DNA of 64,000 nucleotides from Piliocolobus tephrosceles (lineage: Eukaryota; Chordata; Mammalia; Primates; Cercopithecidae): contig NC_045436.1 of the NCBI RefSeq assembly GCF_002776525.5, forward strand, positions 104,554,353-104,618,352, written 5' to 3'. The translations under genes were made by a program, and so were the position numbers. The notes under the pieces were generated by a model. It did no database searches. It was not told the origin of the DNA and worked only from the letters and a program-made list of their open reading frames with translations. Each line of letters begins with the position of its first letter. Position 1 is the stretch's first letter. Below, piece after piece: positions 45,156 to 57,144 of this stretch.

Positions 45156-45504
45156 TGATATGGTTTGGCTGTGTCCCCACCCAAATCTCAACTTGGATTG
45201 TATCTCCCAGAATTCTCATGTGTTGTGGGAGGGCCCCGGGGGAGGTAACTGAATCATGGGGGCCAGTCTTTCCCATGCTATTCTCGTGATAGTAAGTCTC
45301 ACAAGATCTGATGGGTTTATCTGGGGTTTCCACTTTTATTTCTCTCTCATTTTCTCTTGCCACCACTATGTAAGAAGTGCCTTTCACCTCCTGCCATGAT
45401 TCTGAGGCCTCCCCAGTCAGGGGGAACTGTAAGTCCAATTATACCTTTCTTTGCAGTCTCGGGTTTATCTTTATCAGCAGCATGAAAACAGGCTAATTAA
45501 TACA
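45156..45504 (+). repeat. MaLR 3' LTR
   Basis: Begins TGATATGGTTTGGCTGTGTC and ends AGGCTAATTAATACA. It aligns along its whole length with the 5' LTR. Confidence 0.94.
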
Positions 45505-47568
45505 CCACCATTGTCACAATCTAATTTCAGAATATTTTCATCACCCAAAAAGAAACGCCTTACCATGAGCAGTTACTCCCTATTCTCCTCCTCCTGCCCC
45601 CAGCCTCTGCCAACACACTAATCTACTTTGTCTATAGAGTTGCCCAATCTGAACATTTTATCTAATGGAATGATGCAATATGTGGTCTTTTGTGAATGGT
45701 TTATTTCACTTAACATTTTTGAGCTTTATCTATTTCACAGCATGTATCAGTGTTTCATGCCTCTTGATCTCCAAGTAGTAGTCCCATTGTATGGATAGAC
45801 TACATCTTATTTATCCATTCGGCACATGGTGTTTAGTGAATCATGCTGCTGTAAACATTCATGTTCAGGTTTTTGTATGGATGAATGCTTACATTTCTCT
45901 TAGGTATATACCAAGAAATGGAATTGCTGGCTCATACGGTAACTCCATGTTTTACATTTCGAGCAGCTCTCAGACTGTTTTCCAAAGCGATTGCACCATT
46001 TTACATTCACACCAGCAATGTATCCAATCAGTTTTTATTCTCAGGGAACAGCACCAACCAACCTGTACTCCCTCTGTGCCCCCTTCAAGTGCTCATTAAA
46101 ATGTAAGTCACTCTGATTTGAGGACAGGTCACTTTCCAACATACTTTCAAGAAGGTATCTGGTGAGAAAGTAGTGACAGTGACAGCCTCTTCTAGCAGCC
46201 TCAGAATGCGCTGGGGTCTCTGATCCCGCCTGGGCTTTTCCTACCACCTTGCCTCATTCCCTGCTAGCTCCAGCCCAAGTCAGAGCTCCAACCCTTCCTG
46301 AGGTGACCACAATCACAGCACCTTCTACAATGTTTCTCCAGCTAATCTGCACATTCTTTTGAGGGAATGGGATATATTTAGTTATTTCAAATACTAAAAT
46401 GATGTCTCATTCAAATATGGTTCAATATCCATGTTTAGTGGACATATGATATCCATCATTTAGTGAATAACTGAGGTTCTGGGAGTGGCGGTAATTAATA
46501 CTCTTGGCAGTAAATATTACATTCAAAGAAAAGGTACTCTCTTGAAATTCTTGAAAGCTGGATCTTAGAACTGAGTCGCCCTTGCAGGGTGCCGACAATG
46601 GTGAAAAAGATGGAGGGGGCCATGATTAGTAGGAAGGCCTCTTCTTGCCTTTGCCTTCCTGGGGGCCAGAGCTCAATGGGGCAAGGGAGCAAACTGCCCC
46701 TTCCTTCAGTGAGGGCTCTCACTTAGAACTTCCATAAGTTATTTTGGCGTCGCTTTTAATATTAGTGTAAAACTTGGTCACTGCTCCTCAGCAGAGAAGT
46801 AGCGTCGTCAAACTTGGATTTGGATTAAGATCTGTTCCTTCTCTTCCTGCTATCAAGTAGAATTGTCAAGGTGGGACTTCCAGCTGTGTCTGAGTTAGGG
46901 GGTGGCAAATCCTCTCCCCAGAAAAGCATCTAGTAAAAGCTGGAGAAAATTTATATTTCCACACTCTAGAAATTGAACACAGGTATACACTACGAAAAAG
47001 GTTTATGCTTGAAAAACTGGGGCACAGTGAGTGTTTGTGCAATCCTTTCCGAGGGCTGCATGCATGCCCCCACCAGCTCAGCTGGGTTACAGCTTTAGTC
47101 AGGGCAGGACAGACTCTAAGAACTCCGACAGTCCAATGGGACTTGCTCAGTTTGCAACAGTGGACAATACCCATACCCAGAGAAGTCAGTGGAAGTGACA
47201 ATTTCAGAGGATGAGAAGGGAGGGCTAATGGTACCACAAGCTGGGAATTGTGTGGTTGGGCCAAGCGCTTTCCTAGATGAGGCTGCACACGAGTGCAGAG
47301 GATACCTGGAGAGGGTCTGGGCAACACTTCCACTACTGGCTGCCCCTGAACACAGGAGCCTCAAGAGGCAAAGATGACCAATTGGACATCATTAAATTTA
47401 AAAGATGTTAAACTTCAAAAGACACCGTTAAGAAAATAAAAGACAAGCCAAAGCCTGAGAGAAAATATTTGCAAATTATATATCTGATAAGGTACTTCTA
47501 TCCAGAATATATAAAGATTTCTTAAACTCAATAATAAGGAAAATAATGCCATTTAAAAATGGGCAAAA

Positions 47569-47892
47569 GAGGATGGATGCAGTGGCTCATGCCTGTAATC
47601 CCAGCAGTTCGGGAGGTCACAGCAGGTGGATCACTTAAGCCCAGGAGTTTGAGACCACCCTGGCCAACATGGCAAATGCCATCTCTACAAAAAATACAAA
47701 AATTAAATGGGCATGGTGGTGTGCACCTGTAATCCCAGCTACTCAGGAGGCTGAAGTAAGAGGATCTCTTGAGCCTGGAAGGCAGAAGTTGCAGTGAGCC
47801 CAGATTGCGCCACTGCACTCCAGCCTGGGCGACAGAGCGAGACTCCGTCTCAAAAAATAAATAAATAAATGAACATAAAAATAAATAATAAT
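47569..47892 (+). mobile_element. Alu nested in L1M, plus orientation
   Basis: Starts GAGGATGGATGCAGTGGCTC. The target duplication AAATGGGCAAAA lies at 47557-47568 and 47893-47904. The tail is (AAAT)n. Confidence 0.93.
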
Positions 47893-48144
47893 AAATGGGC
47901 AAAAAGATATGAATATTTTTGTCAAAGAAGATATACAGAAGGGAAATAAAGCACATGAAAAGACATACCACCACTAGCCATTAGAGAAATGCAAATGAAA
48001 ATCACAATGAAATATCTTTATGCATCAGCTAGAATGTCTATAACTTAACAGATGATGGCAGGTTTGGGTAAAGATGCAGACAAACTACAACCACTGCAGA
48101 TCACAAGCGAGAATGTAAGATTGTACAGCTACTTTAGAAAACAC

Positions 48145-48440
48145 TTTTTTTTTTTTTTGAGCCAGAGTCTTGCTCTGTCACCCAGGCTGGGGTGAAATGG
48201 CGCAATCTTGGCTCACTGCAACTTCTGCCTCCCAAGTTCCAGCGATTCTTCTGCCTCAGCCTCCCAAATAGCCAGGATTACAGGAGCGTGCCACCATGCC
48301 CAGATGATTTTTGTATTTTTAGTAAAGATGGGATCTCGTCATGTTAGCCAGGATGGTCTTGAACTCCTGACCCCAGGTGATCCACCTGCCTAGGCCTCCC
48401 AAAGTGCTGGGATTACAGGCCTGAGCCACTGTGTCCGGCA
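48145..48440 (-). mobile_element. Alu nested in L1M, minus orientation
   Basis: Poly-T head, GAGCCAGAGTCTTGCTCTGT, through to CTGAGCCACTGTGTCCGGC. It lies about 250 bp from the plus Alu in the same L1. Confidence 0.94.
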
Positions 48441-49094
48441 AGTTATTTCTTTAAAAGAAACTTACCATACAATTAAGCAATTCCTCCCCTAGCCATCTAC
48501 CCGAGAGAAATGAAGAAATTTCTGCACAAAGACATGTATGTGTACTCACATTCATAGTAACGTTCTTCTTAAGGGCCCCAAACTGGAAATAAACCAAATG
48601 TTCATCAACTGATGAGTTAGGAAAACATATTAATAAAAAGAAGAGAAGTGCTAATACATGCAAAAACATGCCAGGTGCAAAACATACTATATAATTCAAT
48701 TTATGTAAAATATCACACAGACAGGAAGCAGATCAGTGGTTGCCAAAGGCTGAGACTTGGAGTGAGGATTAACTGCAAATGGGCACCAGGAAACTTTCTG
48801 GAAGATCATGAAAGTGCTCTCAAACTGCATTTGGTGGTGGTAGCACAATGTTATGGTATGTAAATTACATCTCAGTAAAGCTGTTGGGGGAAAAACAAAT
48901 GGAATTTCTGACAATTCAAATGTATATGTCTTACCTGGACTAGTTGAAGCCTCTGTTTCCTTTTCTTCACAACTTTTTGAGATTTACTAAAACCAATGAA
49001 AAATATATTTAATAGATTACTCAAGAATGTTCCCCAAACTCATCACTTGCCTAGGCCTCATCTGAAGCTTGAATTGTTGAACAGAAAATCACCC

Positions 49095-49434
49095 AGGCTA
49101 GGTGCAGCGGCTCATGCTTGTAATCCCAGCTCTTTGGGAGGCAGAGGCAGGCGGCTCTTTTGAGGTCAAAAATTGGAGACCAGCCTGGGCAATATGGTGA
49201 AACCCCATCTCTACAAAAAAAAAAAAAAAAAAAAAAAAAAATTAGCCAAGCATGGTGACATGTGCCTGTAGTCCCTCCCAGCTACTCAGGAGGCTAAAAG
49301 ATGATGATCGCTTGAGCCTGGGAGGTTGAGACTGCAATGAGCCATCATCACGCCACTGCACACCAGCCTGGGGCAACAGAGCGAGACCTTGTGTCAAGAA
49401 AGAAAGAACAGAAAGAAAAAGAAAAGAAAAAAGA
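49095..49434 (+). mobile_element. Alu with a 28-A internal tract
   Basis: Starts GGCTAGGTGCAGCGGCTCAT. The mid-element A-rich linker has grown to 28 A (49214-49241). The tail is a degenerate (GAAA)n. AGAAAATCA occurs on both sides as a probable target duplication. Confidence 0.93.
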
Positions 49435-51079
49435 AAATCATCTGGACACATTAAACTCAAGTCAGATGCACAGCAGAAAGTCTGAGAGTTAAACTCCAAG
49501 TCCTATACCCTGTTCATGTTACAAGTTGAGAGACAACAGTTTAAAATTTCACTTTCACTAGAGGACTATGCGATCCTTAAGGTGCACTCTCCCTCAATAA
49601 TTCTTCGGCTCTCTTGAGTGACAAGGCTCTTGCTTCACCAGCCTTATCTTTTGTACACAGTACAAAACAGGCTGGATTCTCTCCATTCCTTCTGGAAACT
49701 CACTTTGCCATCATCAGGAAATGCTCATCAACTTACTAAATGATGATTGATGCGTTATCTGATGATTTAAGAAGGTTCTCCGTTTCTGTACAAGAAAACG
49801 ATGAGATTAAGGTAGAAATGGCTTCTGATTTTGGTTAAATTATCTAGACCTGATTTTTCTTTCCAGCTACTGAAGATTCCCAAATCTCCACAGCCCCTCT
49901 TCAAGGAGTGAATTTTAAACTTTATAAGCTTCAAGAGGGGGGCAGAAAGATCTGGCTATAGACTATGGTCAGGAAAGATAGGTCTTATGGAGGTCAGATG
50001 GTGGTCACGTGTGTTACCACACACCTGGTTTATATATCTGTCATCACTCTGATCAATATCCACTTCAAATGACATTCACTTCTGTACCTGTCTGTTTCTG
50101 TGACTAGGCAGAAAACTACTAGTTCTAAGGTTTTTCATCATTCAAGAACAAAGAAAGCATAGTGCTGGGTCAGGTAGTCATTTTGAGTTTGCTGAAGTGG
50201 ATCAATGGTTTTTCTATCAGTCATGGAACACTTCCATTACCCACTACCTGAAGCAGACATGGCCAAAGTGGTGGTTGCTTTTCTGCTCAGTCCTATAACC
50301 TGTCGTTTCCCACTGCAGACAGGCAATGGAAGAGGAGCAGACAGGAAGGAGGGAAGGAAACTAAGAATTGCTAATCAGCTATTCAATGCCGGACAATGTG
50401 AGTTTTCACTGAATCCTTAAAACAACCCTATTAGCTAGGAATAATGAGGCCCACCTTAGAACTCTGCAAAATAAAAGGTCTGGGGAAGGGGATAGGAGAT
50501 GTCCTAGAGACAAGAGGGAATGTGTACAGCTAGGTCTTTAGACCAAGCTCCAAGCTTGTGCATTTCAGAAGCTGGAGGGCCTACAGAGAGCAGGCATCAT
50601 GCCAACACTGGGTATGCAGTGGCCAACCCAAACAGACTTCATCTGGCCTCTGTATAGCTTAAAGCTCTAGTAAGGGACACACATTATTCAGAGATTCACA
50701 AAAATACATGTGTAATTACAAACTGTGCTCATATCATAAAAGTTCAGTACTCTTTGTATTAAGAGGACATGGCCTCTCAACAAATACAGATGTTTGGTAA
50801 TCACCAGAATTTATTTTATCCCAGCCCTGAAGATCTCACTGTAGGTGCTGGTGATGGAATAGACATGATACAATACTTACATATATCCGTCATTATTCTG
50901 TAAATACTGGTTGAATATTTCTTCTCCAATGAGAAAATGGCACAACAAAGTCGAATGTGATTTGTTTCAGTTTTATTTTCCTATCTCAGTTTCAGTAAAA
51001 GATTCAGATAACTGATTGACACATATCATAAGCTATCACCCATATACCCTAAATATACAGTTTATGCTTTTTCTTTTTC

Positions 51080-51433
51080 ATGGAACAAGGTGACACTATC
51101 TTTGTTCAAACCAAAGTGAAAAGGAAGAGATACTATACTTTTAAAAAGAGGGGCGTGTATGGTCTTTTAGTGTCAGATAGTGAACATACGTCACCACCAA
51201 AAGGAAAAAGCGTTGAGGAAGAATGTGTATCCCACAGGTCAGAGAGTCAAGCAGGAAGTACCAGTAGAGCACCTCCAAATATAGCAAATTTGGAACAATT
51301 AGGCATTATTGTGAAAGAACTTCCTAGTTTTTCATTTTTCTACCAGCATATTGCTACATTGGAATTTAAGCCCTCTTCACAGTGCAAATATCAAAATGAG
51401 CCAAGTCAGAGTTTTATGGCAATCTTTTGCTAA
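51080..51433 (+). other. Unrecognised 117-codon open frame
   Basis: An ATG-started frame of 117 codons ending in TAA, about 10 codons after an in-frame stop. The predicted chain has a basic start (KVKRKRYYTFKKRG), a serine-rich acidic middle and a more hydrophobic end, and looks more protein-like than other stray frames here. I do not recognise a family, and I see no splice sites or Kozak strength that would settle it. AATAAA occurs on the same strand near 51856. It could be a decayed retrocopy, a lineage-specific transcript or chance. It lies beyond the likely CDS1 3' end, in antisense to any longer CDS1 transcript. Confidence 0.25.
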
Positions 51434-51785
51434 AATATATTCTATTTTAATATACATGCTATAAAAGTATGCTGAAAAGGTCAATCGAGAGCTCCGTTAA
51501 AATTAAGAATTTGCTTTTTTACATATAGGATAACGTACATTCAACTCTAAAAGTATATTTGTGAAAAGCTATTATTGTGATCCCAAATATTTCTAGCTCC
51601 ATATTTTGTTTATAATATTGACTTTATAACACACATATTCAGTAACGCTTCCTTATAATTCTGTATCTCAATGCCTCACCAATTATTTTAAGTACAAATG
51701 TGGGGGTAATCTGTGTATCTCAAGGAGTTCTTACTCATGCAAACTACTGAGTTTTTAATGTACATTCTTATCACAAAATTTTCAT

Positions 51786-51791
51786 TTTATT
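51786..51791 (-). promoter_or_regulatory. CDS1: Candidate CDS1 polyadenylation signal
   Basis: TTTATT on the plus strand, hence AATAAA on the minus strand, about 1.8 kb after the CDS1 stop. An alternative is at 50972-50977. Confidence 0.4.
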
Positions 51792-53602
51792 CTTTAAACT
51801 TTGGTAGCTTAAATTTTTTTTTTTATGACCAACATTTGAAGCTGTAATGGGACAAATAAAAACATGAGATGTTGAAAATTAAACTTGTAGGTGGCCTGAT
51901 TTTAAATGTGATCACTGCCTCCTCTACTCACATTGCCAGTACCAGTTTTAGATTTACATGGATAGTGTGAGATACACTGGCTGAACGCATGCAGTGATGA
52001 TGAATCAATGGAGTGTATGCTGGACCACAAAATGCACTCTTGGTACCGAGTGCACCTATGTCTAATCACGTATGCATGTGATGAGGCTGCTGGCTGACTG
52101 CATCAGTGGAACCCGGGTACAGCGGCAATCTTTTGTTTTAGGTATAGTAGTCAGACGGAAATATAAAATAATGGAAAGTTTTTGCTGATTTAAACAAAAA
52201 TATTTACTCTTTTCATTAGCAAAACATTATTTAAAATATATGTATTTCTCCCCTCTGAACATTTAACTAGGAGCACTGGGCAATTTTTGAAGGTTTAGTG
52301 CTGACTGTTTAATACAATAAATATGGCTGTGGAGAGCACACAGCAGCAGTAGCTTACATACGTCCACAGATAAGAAATTTACTCTCATCTGGTTAGTGTC
52401 CAGTCCACCAAAGGAAAGGTTTGGCATTCGTGTGCTTTTTTTTCCTTGTAGGAATCAATTCTGCTTGATTTTCATTCTTGGAAGAAAAAATAATCAGCTG
52501 ATATCCTCAAATTTTATGACATGATGCAAAAGAGCAACGGGACAAAGATGACCTACGACCAAAAAGCTGGACTGGGATCAGGTCTCCAGGCAGATCTTCC
52601 TTCTTGCGAGGTGAGTCTACAAAGAGCTGCACCAGAAGCCAGGAGTGAGGCAGCAGGGACACGGGGGCGGGTCACTCCCACTCGGACGAGCATCTCCTGC
52701 TCTGCTGCAGCCACAACCCCGACTCCCTACCCTACAGAACCATGGAAGCCAGTTCACAGGGCAACAAGGAAAAGTGAAACACATGACCAAGAGAAGGTCC
52801 AGGCCACAGGTCACTGCTTGACGCTGCCTCCTGAGCTACTGTCCTCTGTTGAAATAATCTGCGTAGGATCCGTACACTGTGTTCTTCACAGCAGAATTCT
52901 TCCTTGTTGCTCTTGAAAAGTTTTTGCGAGGTCGTGATCTTCCAAACAATTTTATCAGAAGTAGTTTGATGCCTGCTCTAACAAACCAATCATGGCAAAA
53001 ATTTCAGGCTCCCTCCCCTGAATTTTGAAACTACCTAAAAGCAGAATGTTTTCCCCTCGCAAATGGTTACTTCTTTGAAAAGCAGACAAACTTTTTTTTT
53101 TTTAAATCTAACTAAGCCCATTAGAAAGTACTCCAGACTACATGAGGAGGAAGTGCAGGAGAAGTGACTTCCTATTGTGCCTTGCATAAAACATTTTGCT
53201 AAAATTAAGAGCAGCTCCAAGTGCAGAAGTAAATATTTGTGCAAAAAGGCACACTGCCAGGTGCAATCTTAAAACATCCTCAACTTACTCATTTTATAGT
53301 GTTTGACTCTTTTAAATACCAGTCTTTAAATTATGAAACCTAGCAAGTAAGGGGAAGGAAGTTCACATCAGAAAATACACTTTAGAAAAGGTACAAGACA
53401 TTTTGCTGGCAATTTGCTACTTATTTCATAACATAGATCAAGTAAGTGTTTGTTAAATATTCACAGTAATTTCAGAGAGAAACACATCTCCAAAACTTCA
53501 ATCTATTGCATTTTTAACTATTTTTCTGTACAATTTACAAAACATCTGTCAGTGTTTTTCTGAAGAATTCCTTCTTGTCAGTCCTTCCCTCTCTGGATCA
53601 AA
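51786..53602 (-). other. CDS1: CDS1 3' UTR (extent uncertain)
   Basis: The sequence after the CDS1 stop is free of Alu and L1 copies for about 2.5 kb, as a 3' UTR would be. On the minus strand the nearest good AATAAA is at 51791-51786. Another lies at 50977-50972. The end I give is the first of these and is an inference. A plus-strand open stretch at 52521-52916 falls inside and has no protein-like features. Confidence 0.45.
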
Positions 53603-53732
53603 TTATACCTTCAAGGCGGGTTGTAGGATTCCTTTCTCAATGAGATGAGTCTTCAGGGTTTTGTATATATTTAACTGCTGTTCTGGTTGAAGCACCAACA
53701 ACTGCTGTAGCACTTTGCTGGGATTTGGACCC
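53603..53732 (-). CDS. CDS1: CDS1 terminal coding exon
   Basis: Acceptor AATTAG (read on the minus strand at 53738-53733). Its first base completes an arginine codon, then 42 codons and TAA (53605-53603), residues 420-461. It begins GPNPSKVLQQLLVLQPEQQL and ends GILQPALKV. This is the cytosolic-looking C-terminal tail after the last membrane segment. Confidence 0.97.
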
Positions 53733-54330
53733 CTAATTATAAGGCAAAGAAGACAGGTTTGTGTTATTTTAATAGGGATAAGTGAAGCATATACCCCCAA
53801 TTTAAAGCAAACCATTCCTTTCAGTGTAGAGTAGCTGTTATTAAAGTGATAACAGCTCACTTTAATGTGCAATGTTAGTGTCAAGGGGATAAAGAGCCAG
53901 AACTATTCTGCTTTGAGAAGCATACAGCAGAGAGGAATAAAGAATGCACAAACACAAAACACAAAAGCAATATAAGGCAACTGAAGTGGTGCAGATCTAA
54001 GTTCTACAAAAGTTCTTGAAAGGGCAACCAAAGTTAAAGGTGGGGATAAATGGCAAATCTTGAGATTGAATGAGACACAAAAACTATTCTGTAGGGAAAG
54101 GAGCCTGGTGAACACAGGACAAACCAAAAAGAGGGCATGAAAATATAATTGAAATTTTTAACTTCAAAGAAACTTCAGATGATGAAAGGTGCTTTGTTGA
54201 AAAATATCTCCAAGAAGCTATGAATGTTCAAAGAGTCAGAACACAAAAGTTCTGAGCCTAGCACTGAAGCCCCTTACCAGTGATACAGGTGCCATGGTCT
54301 TTGTTCAAAGACAGTCCTAGGTAAACTCCA

Positions 54331-54371
54331 ATAAAAAAAAAAAATAAATAAATAAAATAAAAAAAATAAAA
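54331..54371. repeat. A-rich (AAAT)n low-complexity tract
   Basis: AATAAAAAAAAAAAATAAAT and related units over about 40 bases, with no Alu attached. Confidence 0.9.
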
Positions 54372-55089
54372 GCAGATCTGCTTTAAAATTCAATGGGAAA
54401 AAGCAACATACAAGTAATGTACAGGGATGGCACAGAATTCTAAGAAAGACATTTATGTGGGTAAACATATGACTTACAATAAAGATTGTTCACATAGAAT
54501 TATAGGAAGTAGAAATCCCAGCAACAAAGAAATGTCTATTTAGTGTTACCACAATGAGGATGAGCAGAGGAACTATTTACTCTGAAAATCTTCAACTTAA
54601 CAAATTGCGCAAGAGCCCAGATGAGCCATCCCACCATGGGTCATCTTCACGCATGTGGCTCAACTCATCTGTCAAAAAACTGTGGCCATATGCCTTTCAC
54701 ACTCTGATCAGGACGCTGTTCATCTTATTTCATTTCTTTAAAAGAGTCAGCAACTTCACAGCATAAACCCCAAGAAGGGACCCACAGAGAAAAGGAAGGC
54801 TGCTTTTAGCAAGTTCAGCTAAATGCAAAATTGTGTCAGCAGGTGCTCCCAGCGAGTTGCATCCTGGCACTCTCACTGTCTTCTAACAGTCTAAATAGCT
54901 GCTTTCAAATGGTGGACAACATGGCTCAGCATGACATCTCCCTACTGAGAGAACAGCATTTTAGAAAAAAAAAAAGAAAAAAAAAAAAGAAAGCATATGA
55001 GTTAATGCCCTAAAAAGCTGCCATATTCTGAAAACAAAGTTCTAAGGATTGAACCACTAATTACCAATACCCAAATAGATCAATAAACA

Positions 55090-56135
55090 ATATGCAAATA
55101 AGTTAAACAGTCCCATTAAAAGGATAAAGACTGTCAACTGTCTTATAAATAAAACAGGGGAAAAAATCAGCTATATGCTTACTAGAAAAAAGAAACACAC
55201 ATTAAATACGAGGAAAAGGGAATGTTAAAAATAAAAGGAGAGACAAAGAAATACCATGCAAACACTGACCAAAAGAAAGCTGATATTGCTATTCTAATAT
55301 TCAATAAAATAGACTTTAAGGCAAGCAGTAAAGACACACATTATATAATGACAAAAGGATCAATTCAATGGAGAGATATGATAATCCTAAATTTGTATAT
55401 ACCTAATGCAACCTCAAAATATATAAAGCAAAAATTTGTAGAACTACGAATAAAGATACATTTACAATCACAATGAGAGACTTTAATAAAGCTCTGTTAG
55501 TAAGTGATACAACAAGCAGACCAAACAAACACAAAAACAAATAAACAAAAATCAGTACAGAAGATTTAATTAAACCTCACCTAACTGACATAGACAAAAC
55601 TACAACCCAGAACTACAGAATACACCTTTGCACATGGAACATGTACCAGAAAATAGATAACATGCTGCATCACAAAGTAGATCGCAAAAGTTATAAAATA
55701 CTCAAACCACAGAGTATGTTTTCCGACCACAGTGGAATTAAGGGAGGAAAGTGAGAAAATCTCCATTTGTTTGAAAACTAATGAATATGCTTCTAAATAA
55801 CCCATGTGTTAAAGAAGATATAATACTGGAAATCAGAAAACATATGTAACTAAATAATGAAAATACAAATATCACAACTTGTAGGAAGAGGATAAAGCGA
55901 TACTTAATAGTCTTCAATGGATAAATTAGACAAGAAGGCTAAAAATCAATAATCTAAGCTTATCTCCAGAATTAAAAAAAGAACAGCAAATTGAACATTT
56001 TAAAAAGGCAAAGGAATGAGAGGAGAGGAGAAATCAATGAGGTAAAAAATTTACAGTAGAGAAAATTAACAAAGCCAGGAGTTGATATTTTTGAAAAGAT
56101 TAATGAAATTGATAAACTCCTATCAAGACTGTCTC
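55090..56135 (+). mobile_element. L1 (L1M) ORF2 fragment
   Basis: L1 ORF2 phrases: TATTCAATAAAATAGACTTT, CAATTCAATGGAGAGATATG, TTTGAAAACTAATGAATATG, GAAATTGATAAACTCCTATC. It is truncated at both ends with no 3' UTR, decayed, and antisense to CDS1. Confidence 0.82.
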
Positions 56136-56479
56136 TCAAAAATAGTTAATATGAAAATTCTCACACTGCTGTGGTACATATTTAACATGTGTATTTAGGG
56201 ATCACTAAATATGAATTTCCTTCCAAGTACTATGAAGGAAATCCATGTTTTCTATGGCTCAGGCACTATTATTAATAAGTGTTCTGCCTTCTGAGCCCCC
56301 AGTAGAGACCACAGAAAATCAAGTTAACATGCAGTCAATGTTAAGCCTTCACACTCAAGTTAGTATTTCAATGCAGATCCAAAACATTAAGGTTTAATAA
56401 CAAGAATAAACCACCCTTTATAAAATGGCAATATTCATCCACTACCCCACCAGCCAGCCCCTACACATACAAGCATGAT

Positions 56480-56700
56480 CCCCTCGGCCTGCTTTATTTT
56501 TCTGTGTGACACTTATAACCATCTAACTAACTATATTTATTTCTTTATTGTCTCTTTCTCATCATTCTTCTTTCAACTTCCAAACAAGACACTATGGGGG
56601 CAGAGATTTGGTTTGTTTTGTCCTCTGCCGTATTTGTCCCTAGAACATTCTACAACACGGCAGGCACTCAAGTAATAATTGGGAGACTGGATGCATTTCA
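56480..56700 (+). mobile_element. L2 LINE 3' fragment
   Basis: TGACACTTATAACCATCTAA, TTTCTTTATTGTCTCTTTCT, GGGGGCAGAGATTTGGTTTG and CGGCAGGCACTCAAGTAATA follow the L2 3' end. Confidence 0.72.
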
Positions 56701-57040
56701 TTGTTTTCCTTTGTAACTTTTAGTATTCATGATCATTGCAATGCCCACAGTTGAGAAATTAAATCTCCTCAAGTTTCAAATCCCATACCATCCACATTAA
56801 TTGGGTCTTTAACGTGGTCCAGGACCATAACAAATACTATCTCTTTTTAAGTTGTTCAAGTGTAGGTAAAACGATTACAAGTTAACCATCCTGCTCAAGA
56901 CTGTAATTCCAGTGGCCACCACCTGCTTTAATATTGTAGATTACCACTGATGGAAAAAGTTATTAACTTACTCAAACTAATGTTGATGGAAACGAGAACT
57001 CAAAGAAATCATCTAAAAAATGTGTTAAATGTAAAAGTAC

Positions 57041-57144
57041 CTTATAAAACTTGTGATGTACACATGTACAAAAGTTGCCATCAAATACTGACAATCAAAT
57101 CTGTCCATTATCCCACCATGTCCAGGAATGGTATTTGCAAAATC
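57041..57144 (-). CDS. CDS1: CDS1 exon with the CDS-family signature
   Basis: Acceptor TTCTAAAG, donor GTACTTTT on the minus strand. It has 34 codons plus two bases, residues 385-418. Translation: DFANTIPGHGGIMDRFDCQY and then LMATFVHVYITSFI. Together with the end of the preceding exon (FKRAFKIK) it forms the CDS signature K-R-x(4)-K-D...P-G-H-G-G-x-x-D-R-F-D, whose Lys-Asp pair and DR aspartates serve metal and substrate binding. A membrane segment follows. Confidence 0.97.

Larger units (their letters stand above)
42909..45509 (+). mobile_element. ERVL-MaLR (MST/THE1-type) provirus with both LTRs
   Basis: An old endogenous LTR element with a 5' LTR, an internal region and a 3' LTR in plus orientation. 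The 5-bp target duplication CCACC lies at 42909-42913 and 45505-45509. The internal region (43261-45155) starts with GGTACCAGTAGAGTGGGG just after the LTR and ends with a purine-rich stretch before the 3' LTR. It is broken by an Alu and by many stops. A stretch open for 186 codons (43655-44215) exists, but nothing in it shows an intact retroviral protein. The two LTRs differ at dozens of positions, so the insertion is old. Confidence 0.93.
42815..46045 (-). mobile_element. Old L1 (L1M), minus orientation, split by a MaLR provirus
   Basis: L1 3'-end sequence at 42815-42913 (TCATCAAGTCTACAATTGAG) resumes at 45510 after the provirus and continues to about 46045 (GGAATTGCTGGCTCATACGG, TTTTACATTCACACCAGCAA). 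The two halves join at the CCACC target site. Confidence 0.82.
47376..48898 (+). mobile_element. L1M 3' end with two nested Alus
   Basis: GAGAAAATATTTGCAAATTA, ATGCAAATGAAAATCACAAT, AACCAAATGTTCATCAACTG and AATTACATCTCAGTAAAGCT trace the L1M 3' end to an A-rich tail near 48890. It is interrupted by Alus of opposite orientation. Confidence 0.9.
34236..51785. other. Intergenic region between the convergent WDFY3 and CDS1 3' ends
   Basis: About 17.5 kb without a recognised gene. It holds a hAT element (35574-39623) with nested Alu and L1, a MIR (39963-40180), L2 (41290-42001), Alus, an old L1 split by a MaLR provirus (42815-46045), and an L1M with nested Alus (47376-48898). Unassigned stretches are 34236-34540, 34710-35565, 40450-41290, 46050-47370 and 49440-51080. 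One unrecognised 117-codon frame sits at 51080-51433. Confidence 0.85.
53733..57040 (-). other. CDS1 last intron
   Basis: Contains an A/T-rich low-complexity run (54331-54371), an A-rich run near 54965-54990, an L1 ORF2 fragment (55090-56135) and an L2 3' end (56480-56700). I recognise nothing in 53740-54330 or 56710-57040. Confidence 0.88.

Noticed and set aside
52521..52916. 131-codon plus-strand open frame.
   Set aside because: It is antisense to the probable CDS1 3' UTR, low in complexity (A, T, S, P rich) and has no family resemblance. It is a by-product of a GC-richer patch.
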